From Streptosporangium violaceochromogenes (GTDB lineage Bacteria; Actinomycetota; Actinomycetes; Streptosporangiales; Streptosporangiaceae): DNA of 64,000 bases. A program made the position numbers and the translations under genes. Below are positions 34,540 through 44,949 of this stretch, one piece after another. The DNA is taken from the NCBI RefSeq assembly GCF_014654615.1, contig NZ_BNBB01000019.1, forward strand, positions 36,581 through 100,580, read 5' to 3'. Position 1 is the first letter of the stretch, and each line of letters begins with the position of its first letter. Below the pieces are notes generated by a model, which was not told the DNA's origin, searched no databases, and worked only from the letters and a program-made list of their open reading frames with translations.

Positions 34540-35517
34540 TCAGATCAGGCCGAGCGCACGGACGGCCTCGCGCTCCTCCTGCAGCTCGCGCACCGAGGCG
34601 TCGATGCGCTCGCGGGAGAAGGCGTCGATCTCAAGCCCCTGGACGATCTCCCACCTGCCGTCGCGCGAGGCGACGGGGAAGGAGGAGATGAGGCCCTCGG
34701 GCACGCCGTACGACCCGTCGGACGGGATGGCGGCGGAGGTCCACTCGGTGCCGTTGACCCAGTCGAAGACGTGGTCGATCGCGGCGTTGGCCGCCGAGGC
34801 CGCCGAGGACGCGCCCCTGGCCTCGATGATCGCGGCACCGCGCTTGGCGACGGTCGGGATGAAGGTCTCCCGCAGCCAGGACTCCTCCACCTGCTCGGCC
34901 GCGATCTTGCCGCCGACCTCGGCGTGGAACAGGTCGGGGTACTGCGTGGCGGAGTGGTTGCCCCAGATCGTCATCTTCTTGATATCGGTGACCGGCACCT
35001 GGAGCTTGGCCGCGAGCTGGGACAGCGCGCGGTTGTGGTCGAGACGGGTCATCGCGGTGAAGCGCTCGGCCGGGACGTCCGGGGCGTGCTGCTGGGCGAT
35101 CAGCGCGTTGGTGTTCGCCGGGTTGCCCACGACCAGGACGCGGATGTCGTCGGCGGCGTGGTCGTTGATGGCCTTGCCCTGCGGGCCGAAGATGCCGCCG
35201 TTGGCCTGGAGCAGGTCTCCGCGCTCCATGCCGGCCGTACGAGGGCGGGCACCGACCAGCAGTGCGACACCGGTGCCGTCGAAGGCCCGGTTGGCGTCGT
35301 CGGTGACGTCGATGCCCCGCAGCAGCGGGAACGCGCAGTCGTCGAGCTCCATGGCGGTGCCCTCGGCGGCCTTGACCGCCTGCGGGATCTCCAGGAGGCT
35401 CAGCGTGACCGGGACGTCGGCGCCCAGCAACTGGCCCGAGGCGATGCGGAACAGCAGCGCGTAGCCGATCTGCCCGGCCGCGCCGGTGACGGTGACCTTT
35501 ACGGGAGTCTGGGCCAT
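34540..35517 (-). CDS. mdh: Malate dehydrogenase
   Basis: A 325-residue NAD-dependent malate dehydrogenase of the cytosolic-type group found in actinobacteria. NAD motif VTGAAGQIGYALLFRIASG, the mobile loop with RPRTAGMERGDLL, the NPANTNALI segment, Asp-Arg-Leu-Asp-type TRLDHNRA, and catalytic His in IWGNHSATQYPD. It interconverts malate and oxaloacetate in the TCA cycle. GGAAGG precedes the start. Other TCA genes (icd, citrate synthase, sucDC) follow within 17 kb on the same strand. Confidence 0.96.
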   Translation of the reverse strand: MAQTPVKVTVTGAAGQIGYALLFRIASGQLLGADVPVTLSLLEIPQAVKAAEGTAMELDDCAFPLLRGIDVTDDANRAFDGTGVALLVGARPRTAGMERGDLLQANGGIFGPQGKAINDHAADDIRVLVVGNPANTNALIAQQHAPDVPAERFTAMTRLDHNRALSQLAAKLQVPVTDIKKMTIWGNHSATQYPDLFHAEVGGKIAAEQVEESWLRETFIPTVAKRGAAIIEARGASSAASAANAAIDHVFDWVNGTEWTSAAIPSDGSYGVPEGLISSFPVASRDGRWEIVQGLEIDAFSRERIDASVRELQEEREAVRALGLI

Positions 35518-35669
35518 GACCTTCCCCCACTCGAAGGATGAATTCTGACGCTCGGATGTTACCCGCCCGGGGTCCCCGGCCCTTCAGGCGAGTGCCCCTT
35601 CGGGCGGGCGCCCGGTCCGCGCCCCGGGCGGCGGGGGCCGCACCCGGAGCGGGGACGGAGCCGGAGCGC

Positions 35670-37754
<2,085 letters not shown>

Positions 37755-37986
37755 CGTCGTCCTTATGATCCGATGAAACCCTGACGTCCCAAACCTTACG
37801 ATGCCAGGGCCTTCCGGCCACCGGATGAGGGGGACCTCACACCCCTTCGCGGCACGGCGTCTCCCCCGGTGGCGGGTCCCGGGAACGTCGACTCGCCCAA
37901 TTACCGACAAATCAACCCAGGATGGCGTTCCAAACGCTTAGATCGCTACCGTTGACGTCCCTGAGCCAAGCCGGAGCCTCTCTCCC

Positions 37987-39543
37987 ATGCGCCGATACAC
38001 CGGATACCGCGACTTCGTCCAGCGCGATCAACGTACCCTCGTCGGCACGGCCCTGCTTCTCACCGGCAGTCACGACCAGGCCGTCCGCCTGGCCCTGTGG
38101 TCCCTGCGCTCCGTCGGGCTGAGCTGGCCCCCCACCCTGTGGGAGAACCCCACCGTCCACGCCCGGATCGCGATGTACCGGCGCTTCCTGCGCAGGCCCG
38201 CCTCCTCGGGGAGCACCGCGCTGGTACGGCTCCCGCCCCGGCGCCGCGTGCTCGTGGTCGCCTGCCTGTACGACGGCAGGAGCCACGCCGAGATGGCCAC
38301 CGTTCTCGGACTGTCCCCCGAAAGCGTCGAGGCGGAGATCTCCGAGGCGGTCGCCACGCTGGGCAAGGGCGACGCCGCCCGCGTGGCGGCCCGGCTGGCC
38401 AGGGTCGCGGGCGAGGCGTCCGTCCCCGACCTCACCGCGCCGGCCCTGCGCGCGCTACGGCGGCGCCGCCTGCGGGGAGCCCTTCTCACCACGGCCGCGA
38501 CGCTGGTCCCGATCGGCCTCATCGCCGCCTTCACCCTGCTCCAGCAGGGGGAGGTGTGGAACTCCGCGCTGGGCGAGCGCAACCGCTCCCACACGGCGGA
38601 CACCGCACGGACGCTCGCGGGTGCGGAGCCTGGCCGGGCCCGGCCCTGGCGGGCACCGCGCACCTCCTTCGTGATCCGCTACGCCGTACCCGGCAGGTGT
38701 CCCGACGACGGCGCCTCCACCGACGGCAGGCCCGAGCCGTCCCGGGCGGGAAAGGTCACCTGCGCGGGCTGGACGCTGGGACTCGCCGGAACCGGCGAGG
38801 ACCACCCGGCCCTGGAGAACGTGCGGTGCGAGCGTCCGGGGCACTGCGAGTCCACGGTGGAGGTTCCCGACGCGGCGCGGCACCTGGCCTACGGCGACGA
38901 CCGGGGCCATCGGCCGCTGGAGCCGGCGATCAGCCGGGACGGGCGGCGTATCGCCTACCTCAGCGCCGTCGAGCACCGCTACGTCGCCCACGACCTGCGC
39001 ACCGGCGAGCGGCGTTACCTGTCGCCCGTGCTGGCCCCCGCCGACACCGAGACGGGCACCGGGGTGACCCTCTCCCCCGGTGGGGAACGATTCACCGTGA
39101 CGCTCGGCGGGCGGCGGCTGCGCACGGACTTCGCCACCGGTGCCGTGACCCCCCTGCCCGCGGGGCGGCCGACGGCGGCGGAGAAGGCGGCCGGCTGGCT
39201 GCGCGAGACCTACGGCCGGTGGCACGACTCCCCCAGCGGGCGGTACGCGGCGGCCGTCAGATCCGCCCAGGGCGCCGGCGACAGCCTCCACATCATCGAC
39301 GCCGGAAGGCGGCGGGTGTTCCGGCGGCTCCCGCTTCCCTCACTCGGCGACCCCACCGCCGCGACGATCGTCGGCTGGCTGAACACCCGCGAGGTGGTCA
39401 TCCGGATGACGGACAAGGCCGGAGGCGACCTCCTCGGCTTCTTCCGGGTGGACGGACCCACCGGGCGGATGCACCGCGTGGCGGGCCTTCCCGACGAGGA
39501 CCCCGCGGACTCCGTCGTGCTCGGAGCCGTGACGGCCCCCTGA
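37987..39543 (+). CDS. Sigma-region-4-like N-terminus fused to a membrane-anchored beta-propeller-like domain
   Basis: A 518-residue protein. Residues 1-130 resemble a SigE-type ECF sigma factor: an opening YRDFVQRDQRTLVGTALLLT like region 2, and a region 4-like helix-turn-helix with LPPRRRVLVVACLYDGRSHA and LGLSPESVEAEISEAV. Region 2 looks shortened, so promoter melting is doubtful. One membrane helix spans about 164-186. The outer part (about 190-518) has repeated strands such as PAISRDGRRIAYLSA and TLSPGGERFTVTL, suggesting a WD40/PD40-like propeller. The ATG has GGAG upstream. It is divergent from the receptor kinase, so both may act in one signalling route. Confidence 0.8.
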   Translation: MRRYTGYRDFVQRDQRTLVGTALLLTGSHDQAVRLALWSLRSVGLSWPPTLWENPTVHARIAMYRRFLRRPASSGSTALVRLPPRRRVLVVACLYDGRSHAEMATVLGLSPESVEAEISEAVATLGKGDAARVAARLARVAGEASVPDLTAPALRALRRRRLRGALLTTAATLVPIGLIAAFTLLQQGEVWNSALGERNRSHTADTARTLAGAEPGRARPWRAPRTSFVIRYAVPGRCPDDGASTDGRPEPSRAGKVTCAGWTLGLAGTGEDHPALENVRCERPGHCESTVEVPDAARHLAYGDDRGHRPLEPAISRDGRRIAYLSAVEHRYVAHDLRTGERRYLSPVLAPADTETGTGVTLSPGGERFTVTLGGRRLRTDFATGAVTPLPAGRPTAAEKAAGWLRETYGRWHDSPSGRYAAAVRSAQGAGDSLHIIDAGRRRVFRRLPLPSLGDPTAATIVGWLNTREVVIRMTDKAGGDLLGFFRVDGPTGRMHRVAGLPDEDPADSVVLGAVTAP

Positions 39544-39718
39544 CGCGACGGCCCTCCCGCACGGGGCTCAAGGGGGTGCGGCGCCGCCCGCGAGGCGAGA
39601 TCTCAAGTCCCCCGCGCGGTGAGACCGTGCGGAGCCGCCCGCGGGGTGAGATCGTAAGGACCGCAAGGCGAGACCGTGAGGAGCCGGCCGCTCGCGGGGC
39701 GAGGCCCCCGGAGCACCG
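39544..39718. repeat. Degenerate ~25-base tandem repeats between convergent genes
   Basis: From about 39586 to 39710 five imperfect units of the form CCGCCCGCGGGGTGAGATCG recur, each with a GAGA core followed by A-rich or G-rich bases. They separate the sigma-like gene from icd. No coding potential seems real here. Confidence 0.6.
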
Positions 39719-39744
39719 AAAAAGGGCCGCCCTCGGGCGACCCT
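39719..39744 (-). terminator. Rho-independent terminator candidate of icd
   Basis: Read on the minus strand, AGGGTCGCCC pairs with GGGCGGCCCT (one wobble) and is followed by TTTTT. This is one of the few hairpins in the window with a T run. Confidence 0.7.
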
Positions 39745-39818
39745 GTCTCGGAGGTCATGGGGATCTCGGGTCTCGGGGATCTCGAGGTCCCCGGGGGTTT
39801 CGAGGAGGGCGACGGCGA

Positions 39819-41036
39819 TCAGCCGGCCATCTTCTTCTTGAGGTTCTCGTCCAGGGCCGCCAGGAAGTCCTGGGTGGTCAGCCACGGGGTGTCGGCGCCG
39901 ATCAGGAGGGCGAGGTCCTTGGTCATCTGACCGGCCTCGACCGTCTCGACGCAGACCCGCTCCAGCTTCTCCGCGAAGTCGATCACCGCGGGGGTGTTGT
40001 CGAGCTTGCCGCGGTGGGCCAGGCCCCGGGTCCACGCGAAGATCGAGGCGATCGGGTTGGTGGAGGTCGGGTTGCCCTTCTGGTGCTGACGGTAGTGACG
40101 GGTCACGGTGCCGTGCGCGGCCTCGGCCTCGACGGTCCGGCCGTCCGGGGTCAGCAGGACCGAGGTCATCAGGCCGAGCGAGCCGAAGCCCTGCGCGACG
40201 GTGTCGGACTGCACGTCGCCGTCGTAGTTCTTGCAGGCCCAGACGTAGCCGCCCTCCCACTTGAGCGCCGCGGCGACCATGTCGTCGATCAGACGGTGCT
40301 CGTAGGTGATGCCCGCCTCCTCGAAGTCGGCCTTGAACTCGCTCTCGAAGACCTCGGCGAAGATGTCCTTGAAGCGGCCGTCGTAGGCCTTCAGGATCGT
40401 GTTCTTCGTGGAGAGGTAGACCGGGTAGCCGCGGGACAGGCCGTAGCGCATGGAGGCGCGGGCGAAGTCGCGGATCGACTCGTCCAGGTTGTACATCGCC
40501 AGCGCGACACCGCTGCCGGGGAAGTCGTAGACGTCGAGCTCGATCGGCTCCGAGCCGTCCTTCGGGGTGAAGGTGAGGGTCAGGGTGCCCTCGCCGGGGA
40601 TCCGCAGGTCGGTGGCGCGGTACTGGTCGCCGAAGGCGTGACGGCCGACGACGATCGGCTTGGTCCAGCCGGGGACGAGCCTCGGCACGTTGGACATGAT
40701 GATCGGCTCACGGAAGATGACGCCGCCGAGGATGTTCCGGATGGTCCCGTTGGGGGACTTCCACATCTTCTTCAGGCCGAACTCCTCGACCCGCGCCTCG
40801 TCCGGGGTGATCGTGGCGCACTTGACGCCGACGCCGTACTGCTTGATCGCGTTGGCGGCGTCGATCGTCACCTGGTCGTCGGTGGCGTCGCGGTGCTCGA
40901 TTCCGAGGTCGTAGTACTTCAGATCAACGTCCAGGTAGGGAAGGATCAGCTGGTCCTTGATGAACTGCCAGATGATCCTGGTCATCTCGTCGCCGTCAAG
41001 CTCGACGACCGGACCCGTTACCTTGATCTTGGGCAT
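39819..41036 (-). CDS. icd: NADP-dependent isocitrate dehydrogenase (dimeric, eukaryote-like type)
   Basis: A 405-residue TCA-cycle enzyme oxidising isocitrate to 2-oxoglutarate. It belongs to the homodimeric class shared with eukaryotes, not the E. coli class: it opens KVTGPVVELDGDEMTRIIW, has the substrate motif SPNGTIRNILGG, the metal site IDDMVAAALKWEGGYVWACK, and the NADP region EAAHGTVTRHY. Length is normal. It lies 110 bases from the DUF3017 gene. Codon use and motifs show no damage. Confidence 0.96.
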   Translation of the reverse strand: MPKIKVTGPVVELDGDEMTRIIWQFIKDQLILPYLDVDLKYYDLGIEHRDATDDQVTIDAANAIKQYGVGVKCATITPDEARVEEFGLKKMWKSPNGTIRNILGGVIFREPIIMSNVPRLVPGWTKPIVVGRHAFGDQYRATDLRIPGEGTLTLTFTPKDGSEPIELDVYDFPGSGVALAMYNLDESIRDFARASMRYGLSRGYPVYLSTKNTILKAYDGRFKDIFAEVFESEFKADFEEAGITYEHRLIDDMVAAALKWEGGYVWACKNYDGDVQSDTVAQGFGSLGLMTSVLLTPDGRTVEAEAAHGTVTRHYRQHQKGNPTSTNPIASIFAWTRGLAHRGKLDNTPAVIDFAEKLERVCVETVEAGQMTKDLALLIGADTPWLTTQDFLAALDENLKKKMAG

Positions 41037-41148
41037 GCGTGTGGTTCCCCTTCTGAACTAACACTGGCCAGACAGTCCTTTTGAGGCTCACTGGCCGTTG
41101 AGGCTATCGGACCGGGACGATCGCCCCGCGACCGCCCGGTCATCCGGC

Positions 41149-41601
41149 TCAGCGCGGCATGAGCCATGGGTATTGCAGGAGCAGCGAGCCGGCCATCAGC
41201 GCGGCGCCGAAGAGCGCGAGCGTGAGGGCGTCGGTCGTCCCGCGGCGTACGGCGAGACGTCCCCCTCCGGACAGCCGGAACACGGCGCCCAGCACCATGA
41301 CCGCCCCCAGGGAGAAACCTCCCCACTCCGGGTCGAACAGCACGGCGAAGACCACGGCGAGAACCGCGCCCGCCAGGATCAGCGGGTACGGTCCCCACCG
41401 CTCACCGGTCGCGCTCACCGCGCGCATCCGCGACCGTCTCCTTCCACGGCTCCCGCCGCGACTCTTTCCATGGCTCCTTCCAGGGCTCTCTCCGTAGCCC
41501 GTTCCACGGTCTCCTTCACCGCTCTCCGCCGGGTGCCCCGGGGCACGTCCGTGCCCGCGGGGCCCCGGCTCACCGTCGGCGCCTGTGTCGTTGACGTCCA
41601 T
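41149..41601 (-). CDS. DUF3017 domain membrane protein
   Basis: A 150-residue protein with a charged, Gly/Ser/Arg-rich first 65 residues and three membrane helices (about 71-87, 93-110 and 123-146) separated by the LAVRRGTTDALTLALFG segment that marks DUF3017. The N-terminal disordered part is of uncertain length: ATG 41601 has no clear ribosome binding site, and an internal start near 41427 would give a 92-residue core. In Streptomyces this family is also found near purine and folD genes. Function unknown. Confidence 0.7.
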   Translation of the reverse strand: MDVNDTGADGEPGPRGHGRAPGHPAESGEGDRGTGYGESPGRSHGKSRGGSRGRRRSRMRAVSATGERWGPYPLILAGAVLAVVFAVLFDPEWGGFSLGAVMVLGAVFRLSGGGRLAVRRGTTDALTLALFGAALMAGSLLLQYPWLMPR

Positions 41602-41650
41602 GGTCGTCGCGTCCGTCCGGCCGTCCCTCGGCTCGTCGCTCGCGCCCGGC

Positions 41651-42772
41651 TCATCGCTCGTCGATCGGCTTCCACTTCTGGTCGCGCTCGCCGATGTACT
41701 CGCTGTCCGGGCGGATCAGGCGGTTGTCGGCGTGCTGCTCGATGACGTGCGCGGTCCACCCCGACATCCGGCTGACCGAGAAGACGGGGGTGAACAGGTC
41801 GGTCGGGATGCCGAGGTAGTGGTAGACGGTCGCGGCGTAGAAGTCCACGTTCGGGTAGAGACCCTTGGTCTCGAAGACGACCTCCTCCATCTCCTTGGAC
41901 ATCCGGTAGTACCGGTCGTCGCCGGAGTTCTCCGCGAGCTCCTGCGACATCCTGCGCAGGTGCGTGGCGCGCGGGTCCTCGGTCTTGTAGACGCGGTGCC
42001 CGAAGCCCATGATCTTCTCTCCGGCGGCGAGCCGGTCGCGCACGGCCTGGGCGACGCCGTCCGGGTCGAGCGACTCAAGCGTCCGCATGACCTGCTCGTT
42101 GGCGCCGCCGTGCAGCGGGCCCTTGAGCGTGCCGATGGCGGCCACGATCGCCGAGTGCATGTCGGACAGCGTCGCGGCGCAGACCCGGGCGGCGAAGGTG
42201 GAGGCGTTCATCGTGTGGTCGGCGTGCAGGACCAGGCAGGCGTCGAAGACCTCGACCTCGTGCGCGCTGGGAACGCGCCCGGTGATCTGCAGCAGGAAGT
42301 TCGCGGCGATGCTCAGCCCCGGGTCGGCGTCCGGGATCGCGGCGCCGGTCCTGGCCGCGTGGTAGCGCGCCACGAGGATCGGTTGCTGGGCGGTCAACCG
42401 GGCGGCCTTGCGCAGGTTGGCCTCGGGGGTGTTGGAGTCCTTGTCCCGGTCGTCGGCCGCGGCCAGCGAGACCAGCGTGCGCAGCGCCTCCATGGGCGCC
42501 TGCTTCTCGGCGATCTCCGGGATGTTCGCCTCGGCGAGGGTTCCGAGGTCACGCCCCCGGACCAGCTCCGCCGCGTAGTCGTCCAGTTGCTCCCGGTTGG
42601 GGAGCCGTCCGCGCTGCAGCAGATGCGCGGTTTCCTCGAACGTAGCGCGGCCGGCCAGGTCGTGGATGTCGTAGCCACGGTAGAAGAGACGGCCGGCCTG
42701 ACCGTCGATGTCGCTGAGCGCTGTGGACGCGGCCACGACATCGGCGAGGCCTTTTGTGGGCTTGTCCGCCAT
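41651..42772 (-). CDS. Citrate synthase (or 2-methylcitrate synthase)
   Basis: A 373-residue short-type citrate synthase condensing oxaloacetate with an acyl-CoA. Catalytic elements are visible: LHADHTMNAS, GPLHGGANEQV, MGFGHRVYK and the aspartate in NVDFYAATVYHYLG. Proteins of this compact size in actinobacteria can be citrate synthases or methylcitrate synthases; the neighbouring mdh and icd favour the TCA role, but no prpB/prpD is here to test the alternative. GGAGG lies eight bases before the ATG. Confidence 0.93.
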   Translation of the reverse strand: MADKPTKGLADVVAASTALSDIDGQAGRLFYRGYDIHDLAGRATFEETAHLLQRGRLPNREQLDDYAAELVRGRDLGTLAEANIPEIAEKQAPMEALRTLVSLAAADDRDKDSNTPEANLRKAARLTAQQPILVARYHAARTGAAIPDADPGLSIAANFLLQITGRVPSAHEVEVFDACLVLHADHTMNASTFAARVCAATLSDMHSAIVAAIGTLKGPLHGGANEQVMRTLESLDPDGVAQAVRDRLAAGEKIMGFGHRVYKTEDPRATHLRRMSQELAENSGDDRYYRMSKEMEEVVFETKGLYPNVDFYAATVYHYLGIPTDLFTPVFSVSRMSGWTAHVIEQHADNRLIRPDSEYIGERDQKWKPIDER

Positions 42773-42953
42773 GAGTGTTTCCTCCGCTTATCTTGAGGCG
42801 AAGTCTACCTGTGAGCAGCGGAAACCTTCTCGGGTGGTCAAGACCAATTTCATGAGAGATTCTCCTCACGGCAAAGAAGATTCCCCATCCCCTCGTTTGG
42901 GTAAGCCGCATCTGTAGGAATAGTTACGGCGGGCTAGCTGGGGAGGAACTGCC

Positions 42954-43607
42954 GTGGAGGGGCCGTTCATACGCATCGAGGACACAGGCGAGGTGGTCCC
43001 GTTGCGCCCCGAGATCACAACGATCGGACGCGGACGGGGAGTCGACATCCGGCTCAACGATCCGAGCGTGTCCCGGCTGCACGCGGAATTCGTCCGGCGT
43101 GGACCCTACCTGTATGTCGTTGACCTGGGCCTGTCCCGCAACGGCACACGGGTGAACGGCAGGCCGATCGCCCGGAGGGTGCTTGACGACGGCGACGTCG
43201 TCTCCTTCGGGGCCGCAAGGGGCAGGATAGGCGGAGTCCCCCGTGAGGACTTCGCCCCGGAGGTCGAGCTTCGCCGCGCCGCGGCACCGGAGCTGACCCG
43301 GCGAGAGGTGGACGTTCTGACCTCACTGTGTCGTCCGGCGTTGTCGGACGAAGCGTTCGTCGCACCCGCCACCGCGCGGGAGATCGCCGACGACCTGGTG
43401 GTGACGGAGGCGGCGGTCAAGCAACACCTGCTGCGCCTCTATCAGAAGTTCCGGATCCCCGAGGGGACCAACCGGCGCACCAGGCTGGCCAACGAGGTCG
43501 TCGCTTTGGGACTGGTCAGGCCGACGCCGGTGGTGCCACCGCAGCGCGCCCCCGGCCCTCCTGAGTCCCAGCCGACGGCCACGACAACGGGACGCCGGGC
43601 CTCCTAG
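42954..43607 (+). CDS. FHA domain protein with C-terminal helix-turn-helix
   Basis: A 217-residue cytosolic protein. Residues 5-92 are an FHA phosphothreonine-binding domain: IGRGRGVDIRL, Ser40-x-x-His43 (SVSRLHAEF), and SRNGTRVNG with Asn63. Residues 112-188 look like a DNA-binding helix-turn-helix, with ELTRREVDVLTSL, AREIADDLVVTEAAVKQHLL and LYQKFRI, similar to LuxR/GerE-like ends though longer between helices. GTG start with GGAGG seven bases upstream. A nearby Ser/Thr kinase and this reader could form a phospho-signalling branch that ends at DNA. The target genes are unknown. Confidence 0.85.
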   Translation: MEGPFIRIEDTGEVVPLRPEITTIGRGRGVDIRLNDPSVSRLHAEFVRRGPYLYVVDLGLSRNGTRVNGRPIARRVLDDGDVVSFGAARGRIGGVPREDFAPEVELRRAAAPELTRREVDVLTSLCRPALSDEAFVAPATAREIADDLVVTEAAVKQHLLRLYQKFRIPEGTNRRTRLANEVVALGLVRPTPVVPPQRAPGPPESQPTATTTGRRAS

Positions 43608-43706
43608 CCCGGCTTCCCGCGGATCACCTGCCGGGCGACGTGCCCGTCCTCGCGGCCCGCCTCATCGGCGGTCCGCGGGCTCGGCGCCGCCGTCCGGTCT
43701 CCCATG

Positions 43707-43736
43707 CCCCGCGGACCGCGCAGGCGGTCCGCGGGG
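43707..43736. terminator. Hairpin between the FHA gene and folD
   Basis: Perfect 13-base arms (CCCCGCGGACCGC and its complement) with a four-base loop, right before the folD stop and after the convergent FHA gene. It can terminate transcription from both sides. Confidence 0.75.
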
Positions 43737-43737
43737 G

Positions 43738-44589
43738 TCACCCGGCGGCCCGCTCGGCCGCCTCGACCACGTTGGTGAGCAGCAGGGCCCGGGTCATCGG
43801 GCCCACGCCTCCGGGGTTGGGGGTGAGGAAGCCCGCGACGTCCGCGACGTCGGGGGCGACGTCACCGGTGATCCTGCCGTCGACCCGCGAGACGCCGACG
43901 TCGAGCACGGCGGCGCCGGGCTTGACCATGTCGGCCGTGATCAGGTGGGGCACACCCGCGGCGGCGACGACGACGTCGGCGCGGCGGACGTGCGAGGCGA
44001 GATCCTGGGTGCCGGTGTGGCACAGGGTGACGGTGGCGTTCTCCGAGCGGCGGGTCAGCAGCAGGCCCAGCGAGCGGCCCACGGTGATGCCCCGCCCGAC
44101 CACCACGACCTCGGCGCCCTTGGTCGGCACGCCGTACTCCTGCAGGAGCAGGACGATGCCGCGCGGGGTGCAGGGCAGCGGCGCGTCGACCATGTGGACC
44201 AGGCGACCCAGGTTGACCGGGTGCAGGCCGTCGGCGTCCTTGGCCGGGTCCATCCGCTCAAGCAGCGCCATGGTGTCCAGGTGGCGGGGCAGGGGAAGCT
44301 GGACGATGTAGCCGGTGCACGCGGTGGAGGCGTTGAGCTCGTCGATCACCGCCTCGACCTCGGCCTGCCCGGCGGTCGCCGGCAGGTCCTTGCGGATGGA
44401 GGAGATGCCGACCTCGGCGCAGTCACGGTGTTTTCCGGCCACGTAGATCTGGCTGCCCGGATCGTCGCCCACCAGGACGGTGCCGAGCCCCGGGGTGACA
44501 CCCCGCTCCCTCAACGCGGCCACCCTGTCCGCGAGGTTCGCCTTGATCTTCGCCGCGACGGCCTTGCCGTCAAGAATCTGCGCGCTCAT
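43738..44589 (-). CDS. folD: Bifunctional methylene-THF dehydrogenase/cyclohydrolase
   Basis: A 283-residue enzyme that converts 5,10-methylene-THF to 10-formyl-THF with NADP. Substrate residues appear in QIYVAGKHRDCAEVGI (Tyr and Lys), the YIVQLPLPRHLD segment, DPAKDADGLHPVN, the PCTPRGIVLLL helix, and the NADP loop VVGRGITVGRS. It supplies formyl groups for purN and purH, encoded just upstream on the same strand. The length is normal for the family. Confidence 0.96.
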   Translation of the reverse strand: MSAQILDGKAVAAKIKANLADRVAALRERGVTPGLGTVLVGDDPGSQIYVAGKHRDCAEVGISSIRKDLPATAGQAEVEAVIDELNASTACTGYIVQLPLPRHLDTMALLERMDPAKDADGLHPVNLGRLVHMVDAPLPCTPRGIVLLLQEYGVPTKGAEVVVVGRGITVGRSLGLLLTRRSENATVTLCHTGTQDLASHVRRADVVVAAAGVPHLITADMVKPGAAVLDVGVSRVDGRITGDVAPDVADVAGFLTPNPGGVGPMTRALLLTNVVEAAERAAG

Positions 44590-44610
44590 ACCCTCAATCC
44601 TTCCACGAGA

Positions 44611-44784
44611 TCATCCGCGGCCGGCCTCACGCCTTTCGATGATCCTCCGCGTGAACGGGATGAACTCCATGGCCTTCCCCCCCAGGTAGGCGGCGCCGAG
44701 GGCGAGGATGAGGAGCACCCAGGGACTCTCCCAGAACCCGTTCATCATCGCGAAGACGGTCAGGACGGGACCAAGGAAGGGCAT
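44611..44784 (-). CDS. Small hydrophobic protein between purH and folD
   Basis: A 57-residue frame with TTGGAG six bases before an ATG at 44784. It has two hydrophobic stretches (about 2-17 and 22-42) and a basic end FTRRIIERREAGRG. The ribosome binding site, membrane-like pattern and fit between purH and folD on the same strand suggest a genuine small membrane protein. I do not recognise a family. A frame eight codons longer at the N-terminus exists without a better site. Confidence 0.5.
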   Translation of the reverse strand: MPFLGPVLTVFAMMNGFWESPWVLLILALGAAYLGGKAMEFIPFTRRIIERREAGRG

Positions 44785-44890
44785 GGGGGTCTCCAAGGAA
44801 GGCACGACGAGAACGCTTCACCCTAACCGCGTCGTAAACCTTCTTTGACCCGGAAATTCTGTCTGATAGGTCACTTTTTCCTCTCCTGCC

Positions 44891-44920
44891 TACGGCCGCC
44901 CCACACGTGCGGCGGCCGTA
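44891..44920 (-). terminator. Hairpin downstream of purH
   Basis: Perfect ten-base arms (TACGGCCGCC and its complement) around a ten-base loop, 30 bases after the purH stop. It likely ends the purN-purH transcript. Confidence 0.65.
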
Positions 44921-44949
44921 CGGCGGAGACGTCGAGGACCGTCCGGAGG

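Noticed and set aside
44627..44821. An Arg/His/Pro-rich frame overlapping the small hydrophobic protein
   Set aside because: Composition is that of a shifted frame; the hydrophobic frame has the ribosome binding site.
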